This document shows, in pieces, positions 29,216 to 37,618 of a stretch of DNA of 64,000 bases; within the stretch, counting starts at the first letter, position 1; the number at the start of each line of letters is the position of its first letter. The DNA is taken from assembly GCA_025057315.1 (NCBI GenBank), contig JANWXW010000142.1, forward strand, positions 27,254 to 91,253. Direction: 5' to 3'. This DNA comes from Myxococcota bacterium. GTDB taxonomy: Bacteria > Myxococcota_A > Polyangia > Palsa-1104 > JAEUJZ01. The translations under genes and the position numbers were made by a program. The notes below the pieces were generated by a model. That model made no database searches. It was given only the letters and a program-made list of their open reading frames with translations, and had not been told where the DNA came from.

Positions 29216-29860
29216 ATGTCCCTGGATGCGCCGTCGCAGCTGCTGGACAGCCTGGTGGCCACCACGGCCGCCCTGCTGCCAGACCGGGAGCCCGTCCCCC
29301 TCCGCGGGCGCGAACAGGAACGGCTGCTCCGCCTGGAGCAGGCCGCCCTCCACCTGTTGGGGTTGCCCCCCACAGGCACATCGGCGGATGACCGGACCCT
29401 GCTGCGATCGGCTGCAGCCTTGCGCCAGCGTGCTGCCGCGGTCCTAGCGCGCCTGGGCCAGCATGCCCGGCTCGAGATGCAGGCGGCCCTGGAGCGGGCG
29501 TTGGTGCGCTGGGATCAAGCCGGCGATCTCGTGCTGCTTCCGCCGTCCGTGCGCGAGGAGGTGGTCGGGGTCCACCGAGCCTGCGACCAGGCCCTTGAGC
29601 ACCTGCAGGGTCTGCCCGGACGGAGCCCGGCTGCGCTGGCGCTCTTGCTGGCGGTCGCCGAGGCCACCCTGGCCCTGGATGCGGCCTGTGCGCTGCTGAA
29701 GGCTGTCGAGGTGCGCTTCGTTATGCTGGTGCGCGAGCGGTTGCGGCAACGCGAGGGCGGAGAGCGGGAGGCGCTGCTGCCGCAGGGGCAGCCTTTTTTG
29801 GACCTAGGTGGTGCGCTGTGCGCCGTCGCCACGGCCTTCGCCGGAGGGGGTCATGGCTAG
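29216..29860 (+). CDS. Unrecognised helical protein coupled to the stator-like gene
   Basis: 214 residues, no signal peptide or membrane helix, almost entirely alpha-helical, rich in Leu, Ala and Arg. No motif is recognised. It overlaps the stator-like gene by 8 bp, so the two are translated together. In some Proteobacteria, long-tailed MotA/TolQ-like (DUF802) proteins are encoded next to a small helical cytoplasmic partner (DUF3348); this one occupies the same position but I cannot confirm homology. Confidence 0.7.
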   Translation: MSLDAPSQLLDSLVATTAALLPDREPVPLRGREQERLLRLEQAALHLLGLPPTGTSADDRTLLRSAAALRQRAAAVLARLGQHARLEMQAALERALVRWDQAGDLVLLPPSVREEVVGVHRACDQALEHLQGLPGRSPAALALLLAVAEATLALDAACALLKAVEVRFVMLVRERLRQREGGEREALLPQGQPFLDLGGALCAVATAFAGGGHG

Positions 29861-31553
29861 CCTGTCCACCTCGCGGCTGCGGTACGTGCTGGGCCTGGCC
29901 CTGGCTGGCCTCTCGCTGGCCGCGGCAGCCTATTTTTCTATTATCTATTCGAAGCAACGCCTGTGGCTGGGCTTGGCTGCTACCTGCACCCTGGCTGGTC
30001 TCGTGGTCGGTGGCACGGTAAGCTTCAGCAGCGCCCGGCGACGGCGTCTCCGCGACCTGCTGGCCTTTGCGGATGGCATCCCGGCTCCAGGCACGCTGCG
30101 CGCCCGGCGGGAGGCGGAGCTGGCAGCCCTGCGCGCCCGGGGGGGACGGCCAGACCTGGCGGCCTGTGCTCAGCGCGCGCAAGCGGAGCTGCAGGGGGAG
30201 GCCTACTTTGGCCGCTACTTCGTCGCCGTGGCGGTGCTGGTGGGCCTGCTGGGAACGTTTGCCGGGCTGATGGAGACGCTGGCCGGCGTCTCGGCGCTGC
30301 TGCGTGGCGATGGCACGCGATCCCTGGCCGCGGTGGTGCAGCTCCTGGCAACGCCGCTGGCCGGGCTCCACGTGACCTTTGGTGCGAGCATGGTCGGCAT
30401 CCTGGCCACAGCGACGCTCGCGCTGCTGCAGGGAGACCTTGGGGTGCTGGACGAGGAACTGCTTGCACGTCTGGAGGAGCACACGGCCCACGTGCTGGTG
30501 GTGCAGCTCTGGCCGCCGCAGGAGGAACCGGGGGCACGAGCGGTCGCAGAGCTGTCCGCCCTGCGCGCCGAGCTGCCCCGTGTGCTGGCGGGAATTGAGG
30601 CTGCTGCGGCCGAGGCAGCGCGACGGCTGGAGGAGGCCGAGGCCCGCGCCGCCGAGCGCATGGCGACCTGCGCCGAGCGGTACTTGGAGCGCGCCGCGCA
30701 TCAGGCTGCCCGCATGGCCGAGGTGCTGACGGGCCACGCCACCCAGCTGGGCGAGCTGCTCGATGCCCGGGTCCGGCAGACCAGCGAGGCCCTTGTAGAC
30801 CAGGCGCGCCGCGTCAGCACCGAAGCAGCCCAGCTCCTTCGCCAGCTCGCCCAGCAGGAGGCGCAGCACCAGCTGGCCCGGCGTGAGGCCGATGACAGGC
30901 TCCTGCAGCAGGTGGCGGCCCAGATCGCTGCCAGCGCAGAAGCATCCCGCCAGGGCACGGCCGAGGCGGTGGCCCGGCTGACGGAGGTTGGCACCAACCT
31001 GGCGCTCAGGGCGCAGCAGGCAGCAGGGGAGGTGCTCCGGGGGATGTCCGAGACCACTCAGGCCCGTCTGGCCGAGGCAACCCAGGCCCTGCGGTCCGCA
31101 CAGACCGCGCTGCTGGAGGCAGAGCAGCGACGCGCGGCAGACCACGAGGCGCTGCGCGAGCGCCTGCAGCGCCTCCTGGAGCATGGCATTGCTGAGCCCC
31201 TGTCCGCCCAGATGGAGCTGCTGCACCAAACCGCCACAACCGCTGGCACTGCCAGCGCAGGGCTGTCTGCCAGCGCCAGCGCGCTTGCCGAGGCCGCCAA
31301 CCGGTTTGCCGAGGCCACCAGCCAGCTCGCTCCGAGCCTGTCGCTGCTGGCGCCGGAGCTGTCTGCCCTGTCCGCTGAGGTGGCGCTGCTGTCAGCGCGC
31401 ACCGCCGATGAGGAAACCGGCCCTGCGATGCAGCTGCTGGGCGAGCTGTGCCGTCTGACAGACAGCATCGAGCGGCTGCTCCGCCGGGACCCATCGACTC
31501 CGGCAGCGACACACGCTCCCCCCAGCGGGGGAACCGCAGGGCAGGGGCTGTGA
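29853..31553 (+). CDS. MotA/TolQ/ExbB-like membrane protein with long helical tail
   Basis: 566 residues. Four membrane helices at about 11-32, 37-58, 122-145 and 168-193; the last two are typical of the MotA/TolQ/ExbB stator family (VGLLGTFAGLMETL; ATPLAGLHVTFGASMVGILA). Residues 200-566 are a long Ala/Glu/Arg heptad-like helical tail, which simple ExbB or TolQ proteins lack but which ZorA- and DUF802-type proteins have. No OmpA/MotB/TolR partner is within the window. ATG 29853 has GGAGGGGG just upstream. An MltD-type transglycosylase follows after 54 bp. Confidence 0.82.
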   Translation: MASLSTSRLRYVLGLALAGLSLAAAAYFSIIYSKQRLWLGLAATCTLAGLVVGGTVSFSSARRRRLRDLLAFADGIPAPGTLRARREAELAALRARGGRPDLAACAQRAQAELQGEAYFGRYFVAVAVLVGLLGTFAGLMETLAGVSALLRGDGTRSLAAVVQLLATPLAGLHVTFGASMVGILATATLALLQGDLGVLDEELLARLEEHTAHVLVVQLWPPQEEPGARAVAELSALRAELPRVLAGIEAAAAEAARRLEEAEARAAERMATCAERYLERAAHQAARMAEVLTGHATQLGELLDARVRQTSEALVDQARRVSTEAAQLLRQLAQQEAQHQLARREADDRLLQQVAAQIAASAEASRQGTAEAVARLTEVGTNLALRAQQAAGEVLRGMSETTQARLAEATQALRSAQTALLEAEQRRAADHEALRERLQRLLEHGIAEPLSAQMELLHQTATTAGTASAGLSASASALAEAANRFAEATSQLAPSLSLLAPELSALSAEVALLSARTADEETGPAMQLLGELCRLTDSIERLLRRDPSTPAATHAPPSGGTAGQGL

Positions 31554-31607
31554 GGAGATGTAGCCAAAAACTTGGCTCCCCCCGGTCGCGCTGGTACCCT
31601 GCCGCCC

Positions 31608-33734
31608 ATGCGGCCCTGCGTGTTTCTTTTGTGCACAGCGCTCGGCCTGGTCCCAGCGGTGCAAGCCGCCCCGCTGGGAGAGCCCCCCCCGCTCGATCCG
31701 CGCGACGACCGCGTGCAGCGCAAGGCGATCCGCGGCGGGCCGGTCGATGTGTCGCAGGAATCGCCCGAGCTGCGCGAGCTGCGCGAGTTCGAGCAGGCCA
31801 CCTTTCCCCGGCCGGGGATGCGCTCCGCGGAGCGCGAGCCCACCGGCGAGCCCGAGGAGACCAGCAGCCCCACCGCGGGCCTGGGCCCTGATGCCGTGCC
31901 GGAGGCGCTGCGCAGCCCCGAGACAAGGCGCCTGGAGGACAGAACGCAGCGCCCCCCCCTGCCCTGGCTGGCCTCGCTGAAGCTGCTGGACCACCTGGGC
32001 CTGAGCGCCACCTTTGTGCGCTTTGAGGCCCGCGTAATCCGCTATCTCGAGTTCTACAAGGAAGAAAAGCGCGGCCGGTCGATCATGGCCTCGTGGCTGC
32101 GCAAGCAGGGCCGGTACCGCGCCCTCATCGAGGAGGTGCTCGACCGCTACCAGCTCCCCCGGTTTCTTCTGTATGTGTGCATGATCGAAAGCGGCTATGA
32201 CCCTCATGACCGCTCCAGGGCCGGGGCGGTGGGGTTGTGGCAGTTCATGCCCGAAGGGGCGCGTATCTATGGCCTGCGCGTGGACTACTGGGTGGACGAG
32301 CGCAAGGACCCAGTGCGCTCCACGGAAGCTGCGGCCCGGTACCTGGGCGACCTCAAGACCCGGTTTGGCAGCTGGCACCTGGCGCTGGCTGCCTTCAATG
32401 CCGGATACGGCGCCGTGCTGCGGGCCATGCAGAAGTACAACACGAACGACTACTGGGAGCTGTGTCGGCACGAGGACGGGCTGCCGTGGGAAACCCTGCT
32501 CTATGTGCCCAAGGTCATCGCCACCGCCCTGGTGGGGGAAAACCGCGCGCTGTTTGGCTATGAGAACGTGCAGCCCGATGCTCCCCTGGTGTTTGACCGC
32601 GTTCAGGTGAGCACCACCGTGAGCCTGCGTGCCGCGGCCCAGGCGGTTGGGGTGCCGGTGGAGGAGCTGGAACGGCTCAACCCCGAGCTGCGCCGCGGCC
32701 GTACCCCGCCACTGCGGCCGGGTGAGACCTGGTCTCTGAAGCTACCCCAGGGCACGGTGCCCAAGTTCCTGGCCCGATTCGACCCCAGGAGCGAGCGGCT
32801 GGAGAGCTACATCGTGCGCTTTGGCGAGCGGCTGGACGACATCGCACGGGCGCGCGGGGTGTCGGTGCGTGAGTTGCGGCGCCTCAACGGCGTCGAGGAC
32901 GCCAGCGAGATCCGCGCCGGGGTGACGCTGCTCGTCCCCCCCCTGCCCCGCGGAGCCCCCCGGGACCCCCCCCCGGGCGAGGAGGTGGTCATCGTCGCGG
33001 TCCCCGACAAGTCCCTGGTGGTGCCCGGCCGCAAGCGCGTCTTTTACCGCGTCATTCCGGGCGATACCATCTCGACCATCGCGCGTTTTTTCCGCGTCAG
33101 CCAGGCCGAGCTGCAACGGTGGAACAACCTCGACCTGGACGCCACGCTGGCCACCGGCATGGTGCTGGATGTGTGGGTCGACAAGGACTTTGACACCTCG
33201 GGCGTCCAGCTGGTGGACCCGGAGCGCGTGCGCGTCGTGACCACCGGCAGCGATGAGTTCTTCGATCTGGTGGAGACCCTGCGCGGACGCCGGCGGTTGG
33301 TCTACCTGTGCCGCGCAGGCGACACGCTGCACAAGATTGCCAAGCGCTATGGCCTTACGGTGGCGGACCTGGAGCGCATCAACCGCCTGAGTCAGCAGAG
33401 CGTGCTGCGCCCGGGCCAGCCGATCACCGTGTATGTCAAGATGACCGAGTCGGAGCGGGCGGAGGCGATGCGCCGCCTGCTCTCCCGCGACCCTGCGACC
33501 CCCGTTACCGTGACGCCCATCGAGGATGGCGAGGAGGAGGAAGCGCAGCTGCGGCCGCCGCCGCGGGGGTTGGTCCGCCTGCGCGAAGGCGACCCCGTCC
33601 CAGACGAGGACCAGGGCCGCAGCAGGGCCCGCCCTCCCGACAGGTCCCAGCCGCAGCAGATTGCTCGGCCCGAGCCGCTCCCCAGGCCGGAGCTCCCCGG
33701 CGAGGCAGAGGAGGCTGCCGCCCACCGCGACTAG
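31608..33734 (+). CDS. Membrane-bound lytic murein transglycosylase D family protein with LysM repeats
   Basis: 708 residues. Signal peptide (about 1-20), a 100-residue charged linker, then an SLT domain at about 170-310: the catalytic Glu is in MIESGYDP (Glu194), followed by AGAVGLWQFMP and LALAAFNAGYGAV, as in MltD. At least three LysM-type modules follow (about 405-450, 475-525 and 565-610, for example RVIPGDTISTIARFFRVS and CRAGDTLHKIAKRYGLT), plus a weaker one near 335-365. It cleaves peptidoglycan glycan strands in the periplasm. The tail is acidic/Pro-rich. ATG 31608 starts the signal peptide. Confidence 0.93.
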   Translation: MRPCVFLLCTALGLVPAVQAAPLGEPPPLDPRDDRVQRKAIRGGPVDVSQESPELRELREFEQATFPRPGMRSAEREPTGEPEETSSPTAGLGPDAVPEALRSPETRRLEDRTQRPPLPWLASLKLLDHLGLSATFVRFEARVIRYLEFYKEEKRGRSIMASWLRKQGRYRALIEEVLDRYQLPRFLLYVCMIESGYDPHDRSRAGAVGLWQFMPEGARIYGLRVDYWVDERKDPVRSTEAAARYLGDLKTRFGSWHLALAAFNAGYGAVLRAMQKYNTNDYWELCRHEDGLPWETLLYVPKVIATALVGENRALFGYENVQPDAPLVFDRVQVSTTVSLRAAAQAVGVPVEELERLNPELRRGRTPPLRPGETWSLKLPQGTVPKFLARFDPRSERLESYIVRFGERLDDIARARGVSVRELRRLNGVEDASEIRAGVTLLVPPLPRGAPRDPPPGEEVVIVAVPDKSLVVPGRKRVFYRVIPGDTISTIARFFRVSQAELQRWNNLDLDATLATGMVLDVWVDKDFDTSGVQLVDPERVRVVTTGSDEFFDLVETLRGRRRLVYLCRAGDTLHKIAKRYGLTVADLERINRLSQQSVLRPGQPITVYVKMTESERAEAMRRLLSRDPATPVTVTPIEDGEEEEAQLRPPPRGLVRLREGDPVPDEDQGRSRARPPDRSQPQQIARPEPLPRPELPGEAEEAAAHRD

Positions 33735-33904
33735 GCCCTGCCCCCACCGGATCGGCCCCCCGCATGCCGGGCGCGCTGCCCAGCACGGCCAGCCCCTCAC
33801 CCCTGCCCCAGCCCCCGCCTACCCACGCCACCGGCACCCCACGCCCCGGCCCACGCCCTAGCCCCACCGCCCCGGTTCCTCCTCGGGCCCTGCCGCTCCC
33901 CTTG

Positions 33905-35626
33905 CTATCCCGGCGTCGGGCTGGTGGGCGGAATCAGGATGATGACATCCCGTTCATCCAGGTTGGCGCAGCCGCCCGCGCGCACGCGAATGGTGGCGTG
34001 GAAGACCTGCGGTTGGCTCCTCTGCTGGACCATGTCGTTGGCTGCCTCGACGGCAAAGCGCACGAAGCTGCCCGGCACGACCTTGGTGAAGCCCCGTTCG
34101 GTGCGCTCCGGTGGCGGGATCACCGGTGGTGGTGGAGGCGGCAGCGCGTCCAGCGGAACGATGCTGCGGATGAAGTCCGCCGTGGTCTTGCCGGGCGGCA
34201 GCGGCTCGCCCTTGTCCCCCTGCAGCTGCCCCACCACGTCGGTGAGCACGTCGAAGCTGGCAAAGCGCGCCAGCTGCGAGATGCCGCCCGAGACCTGTTC
34301 GCCCAGGCCTGCGCCCTGCGAGGTCACCTTGAACACCAGCGGGCACAGCCCGGTGGCATCCGGCTCCTCGCCGGCGCCCTGCAGCCCGGTGCAGCACTGG
34401 CCGGCCGGGCAGCCAGCTGGCCGCTTGGGCACGTCCCAGGCCTCCGGCGGCACCATCGCACCGGTGGCCCGGGCCATCTGCACCAGGTCGCGCGTGGCCA
34501 GGCAGCTCTCTTCGCTGGGCAGCAGCGCCGAGACGCCCACCACTTTGGCACAGATTTTGTTTAGCGCCTCCACTGTCTCCTGTCGGGTGTGCGCGGCGTC
34601 GGCCACCATGCCCTGGTACTCGATGGGCTGGTTGAAGCAGGTGCGGCCCGGCTCGCCCTTGGTGTGGAAGGAGGCGTCCGTGATGAGCGCGACCACCGGC
34701 AGCGCACCGTCGCGGAACTCGACCCCGCCGATGCCCTTGCGGTTGGGCGGCACGTTGGCTCCGCCCTTGTTGTTGCCCTCGCCGGTGGCAATCTGGTAGA
34801 GGGCTTCCATTTGCCCCTCGGGCGTGTCCCCGCCACAGCCGCGCGGCTGCCCCCCCCGCATCAGGTCCTGCACGGCGCGCTCGGCCTTCATGAGATCGTC
34901 GGTCATGGGTTGCAGCAGCAGCAGCGGCTGGTCGTCTGGCCCACCCCGGCACAGGTTGCCATAGGGGATGACCGGGAAGTCCTCGACGGCGCCCACGCCA
35001 AACCAGGCGTCCTTGGCCGCGGCGGCCTTGACCCCCGGAATGATCTGGTTGCGCAGGCTGCGCGTAAGCTGGTCAATCGCTCCGCCCATGCTGCCGGTGG
35101 TATCCACGGCGAAGAACACGTCCAGCGACTGCACCTGCGTGGAGAAGGTGAGCGGCTTCTGCTGCGGCGCGGCCCGGTAGGGCAGGCTGAAGAAAAAGTC
35201 CTGCGAGGGGCCGCTGGTGCGCAGCCACACCACGGTCAGGTTGGCCACGCCCGTGACGTCGGTGTCGGCGTCCTGGTAGCGGGCACGGATGCGCGAAAAG
35301 TCAATCTTGGTTCGGTCCAGCTGCGCGCTGCGGAACGAGGAGCCGACAAAGCGTCCGACGGCGGGGTTGTCCAAGCTCCAGCGCACCTTGCGCGTGTAGT
35401 CTGCACTGGACCCATCGGCAAAGAAGGCGCGCACGCTAAAGGCCTTTGTCGCCTCGGTGTTCAGGTCCACCAGCAGGATGTCATTGTCCGGCTTGATCGA
35501 GAGCGACACCACGCGCTGGGCCGTTTGTGCCGCACTGCCCTCCTCTGGGGTCCGGCCCGGGCTGCAACACAAGAGAAGCCCCACACCGGTCAGGATGGCG
35601 CACCGCGCAAGGGGACGGGGCTGCAT
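33905..35626 (-). CDS. Secreted von Willebrand factor A-domain lipoprotein
   Basis: 573 residues with a lipoprotein signal (GVGLLLCCSPG). After an Ig-like N-terminal region, a vWA domain begins at about 165 with the MIDAS start DVFFAVDTTGSMGG (DxTxS variant) and later ALITDASFH. Cys-rich inserts (CPAGQCCTGLQG) follow, then a Pro run and a beta-rich C-terminal domain. It probably binds protein ligands at the outer surface with a divalent metal. ATG 35626 follows AGGAGG at 6 nt, which rules against the longer open frame. About 170 bp of C-rich DNA separate it from the convergent mltD-like gene. Confidence 0.88.
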   Translation of the reverse strand: MQPRPLARCAILTGVGLLLCCSPGRTPEEGSAAQTAQRVVSLSIKPDNDILLVDLNTEATKAFSVRAFFADGSSADYTRKVRWSLDNPAVGRFVGSSFRSAQLDRTKIDFSRIRARYQDADTDVTGVANLTVVWLRTSGPSQDFFFSLPYRAAPQQKPLTFSTQVQSLDVFFAVDTTGSMGGAIDQLTRSLRNQIIPGVKAAAAKDAWFGVGAVEDFPVIPYGNLCRGGPDDQPLLLLQPMTDDLMKAERAVQDLMRGGQPRGCGGDTPEGQMEALYQIATGEGNNKGGANVPPNRKGIGGVEFRDGALPVVALITDASFHTKGEPGRTCFNQPIEYQGMVADAAHTRQETVEALNKICAKVVGVSALLPSEESCLATRDLVQMARATGAMVPPEAWDVPKRPAGCPAGQCCTGLQGAGEEPDATGLCPLVFKVTSQGAGLGEQVSGGISQLARFASFDVLTDVVGQLQGDKGEPLPPGKTTADFIRSIVPLDALPPPPPPVIPPPERTERGFTKVVPGSFVRFAVEAANDMVQQRSQPQVFHATIRVRAGGCANLDERDVIILIPPTSPTPG

Positions 35627-35746
35627 GGGACACCTCCTGGGCGGCACGCTAGTACGTGGGGGCAAAAAGATCAATGAGGTTCGCCCCTTGGGGCGGGGCT
35701 CCAGGCGCCTTGACACCCCGGTGGGGGGGGGCAAGAATCCCTCGCC

Positions 35747-37027
35747 ATGCTCGATTTGCGTCTGCTCCGCGACCATGCCGCCGAGGTGGCGGCTGCCTAC
35801 CGCGACCGGCTCTTTGATGAGGAGGCCGTGGCCTTGCTAGAGCGCGTGCGGGAGGCAGACAGCCGCCGTCGGCAGCTCCTGGCTGCTGCCGAAGAACTCA
35901 AGGCCCGGCGCAACGCCGCCTCGCAGACCATTGGCCGTGAGAAGGATCCTGAGCGCCGCGCGGCCCTGATCCGGGAGATGGAGGCGGTCAAGCAGGACAT
36001 CGCTGCGCTGGATGAGCAGCTGCGCGCGGCCGAGGCCGAGGTGACCGAGTTGGCCCTGCAGCTTCCCAATCTTCCCGACGAACACGTGCCCACCGGCCGC
36101 AGTGAGGCCGACAACGTGGTCGTACGCACCGAGGGGAAGCCGATCGAGCTGCCCTTTCCGCCCCGGCCCCACTGGGAGATCGGCGAGCGGCTCGGCATCA
36201 TTGACTTTGAGCGCGGTGCCAAAATTTCTGGCTCTCGCTTCTATGTGTTGCGCGGCGCAGGTGCGGCCCTGCAGCGCGCGCTCATCAACTGGATGATCGA
36301 TGTGCACCTGCGGCAGGGCTACACCGAGGTCTACCCGCCCTACATGGTCCGGCGCGACTGCCTGGTGGGCACGGCGCAGCTGCCCAAATTCGGCGACAAC
36401 CTGTACCGCGACGCCGAGGAGGACTTTTACTTTATCCCCACCGCCGAGGTGCCGGTGACCAACCTGTACCGCGACGAGATCCTGGACGGGACCCTGTTGC
36501 CCATCAAGCATGTGGCCTACAGCGCCTGTTTCCGCCGTGAAAAGATGGCCGCCGGCCGCGACACGCGCGGCATCAAGCGCGGCCACCAATTCGACAAGGT
36601 GGAGATGGTCAAGTTCGTCCGGCCCGAGACCAGCCGGGACGAGCTGCTGTCGCTGGTGCAGGATGCCGAAGAGGTGCTGCGGCTGCTCGGCCTGCCCTAC
36701 CGTGTGGTGCAGATGTGCACGGGGGATCTGTCCTTTTCGGCCTGCGAAAAGTACGATTTGGAGGTTTGGGCGCCGGGCTGCGGCGAGTGGCTGGAGGTGT
36801 CCTCGTGCAGCAACTTTGGTGACTTCCAGGCCCGGCGCGCCCAGATTCGCTACCGGCCCGACGGAAACAAGAAGGAAAAACCGCGCCTGGTGCACACGCT
36901 GAACGGTTCCGGTCTGGCGCTGCCGCGGACGCTCATTGCGGTGCTGGAGACCTACCAGCAGGCAGACGGCTCGGTGCGCGTGCCAGAGGTGCTGCGTCCC
37001 TATTTGGGTGGCCGCGAAATTTTATAG
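35747..37027 (+). CDS. serS: Seryl-tRNA synthetase
   Basis: 426 residues, normal length. Class II synthetase that charges tRNA-Ser in the cytoplasm. The N-terminal coiled-coil arm (about 30-105) is visible as long charged helices. Motif 2 appears as CFRREKMAAGRDTRGIKRGHQF (given in part: FRREKMAAGRDTRG) and motif 3 as GSGLALPRTLIAVLE. It starts with the typical MLDLRLLRD. A 9-base G run lies just upstream of the start. The next gene begins 15 bp after the stop. Confidence 0.98.
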   Translation: MLDLRLLRDHAAEVAAAYRDRLFDEEAVALLERVREADSRRRQLLAAAEELKARRNAASQTIGREKDPERRAALIREMEAVKQDIAALDEQLRAAEAEVTELALQLPNLPDEHVPTGRSEADNVVVRTEGKPIELPFPPRPHWEIGERLGIIDFERGAKISGSRFYVLRGAGAALQRALINWMIDVHLRQGYTEVYPPYMVRRDCLVGTAQLPKFGDNLYRDAEEDFYFIPTAEVPVTNLYRDEILDGTLLPIKHVAYSACFRREKMAAGRDTRGIKRGHQFDKVEMVKFVRPETSRDELLSLVQDAEEVLRLLGLPYRVVQMCTGDLSFSACEKYDLEVWAPGCGEWLEVSSCSNFGDFQARRAQIRYRPDGNKKEKPRLVHTLNGSGLALPRTLIAVLETYQQADGSVRVPEVLRPYLGGREIL

Positions 37028-37042
37028 TAGAGTAAAAGATGT

Positions 37043-37618
37043 TTGGCGCGTGTGCTCAAGGGCGGCCTGCGGGACGGGCAGCCCGCGGTCCAGCCTGCCC
37101 TTCTGTTCGATCCACATCGGGAGGCCGAGCGGCTGCTGGCCGAGGCCCGCAGCGAGGCTGAGCGGATCCGGGCCCAGGCGCAGAGCGAGGGTCGCGAGCG
37201 TGGGCTGGCCGCGGTGACGGAGCTTTTGGTGCAGGCGCGTGCCCTGTCGGTGCGGGCGCGGCAGGCGGCGGAGGCCGATCTGCGCGTGCTGGCCGTGCGC
37301 ATTGCCGAGCGCATCTTGGGGCGGGAGCTGGCCTTGCACCCCGATGCGGTGGTGGACATTGCGGCCGAGGCGCTGGCCCAGGCCGGCGGGCCGCGCGAGG
37401 TGCTGCTGCGCGTGCATCCAGACGATCTAAAGGCGCTGGAGCGGGGCCGGCCGCGGCTGCTGGCGCGGTGCAGCCAGGCGCAGGCGGTCCAGCTGCGGGC
37501 CGACCCGGCTGTGCCTCGCGGTGGCTGCATCGTGGAGACCGAGCTGGGCACGGTGGATGCGCGTCTGCAGGTGCAGCTTCAGGCCATCGAGCGGGCGCTG
37601 CTGGGCCAGGAGGGATGA
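37043..37618 (+). CDS. FliH/SctL-type stator protein of a type III export ATPase
   Basis: 191 residues with the FliH/SctL pattern: a charged coiled coil (AERLLAEARSEAERIRAQAQSEGRERGL, in part), then LAVRIAERILGRELALHPD and a C-terminal domain with VPRGGCIVETELGTVDARL. The GGCxVExxxGxVDAxL signature is diagnostic of this family. These proteins hold and regulate the FliI/SctN ATPase; here that gene overlaps by 4 bp. Start is uncertain: TTG 37043 or GTG 37052, neither with a good ribosome site. Confidence 0.87.
   Translation: MARVLKGGLRDGQPAVQPALLFDPHREAERLLAEARSEAERIRAQAQSEGRERGLAAVTELLVQARALSVRARQAAEADLRVLAVRIAERILGRELALHPDAVVDIAAEALAQAGGPREVLLRVHPDDLKALERGRPRLLARCSQAQAVQLRADPAVPRGGCIVETELGTVDARLQVQLQAIERALLGQEG

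Noticed and set aside
29853..31553. Calling the stator-like protein ZorA of a Zorya defence system
   Set aside because: No ZorB, ZorC, ZorD or ZorE gene is present; only the general layout fits.
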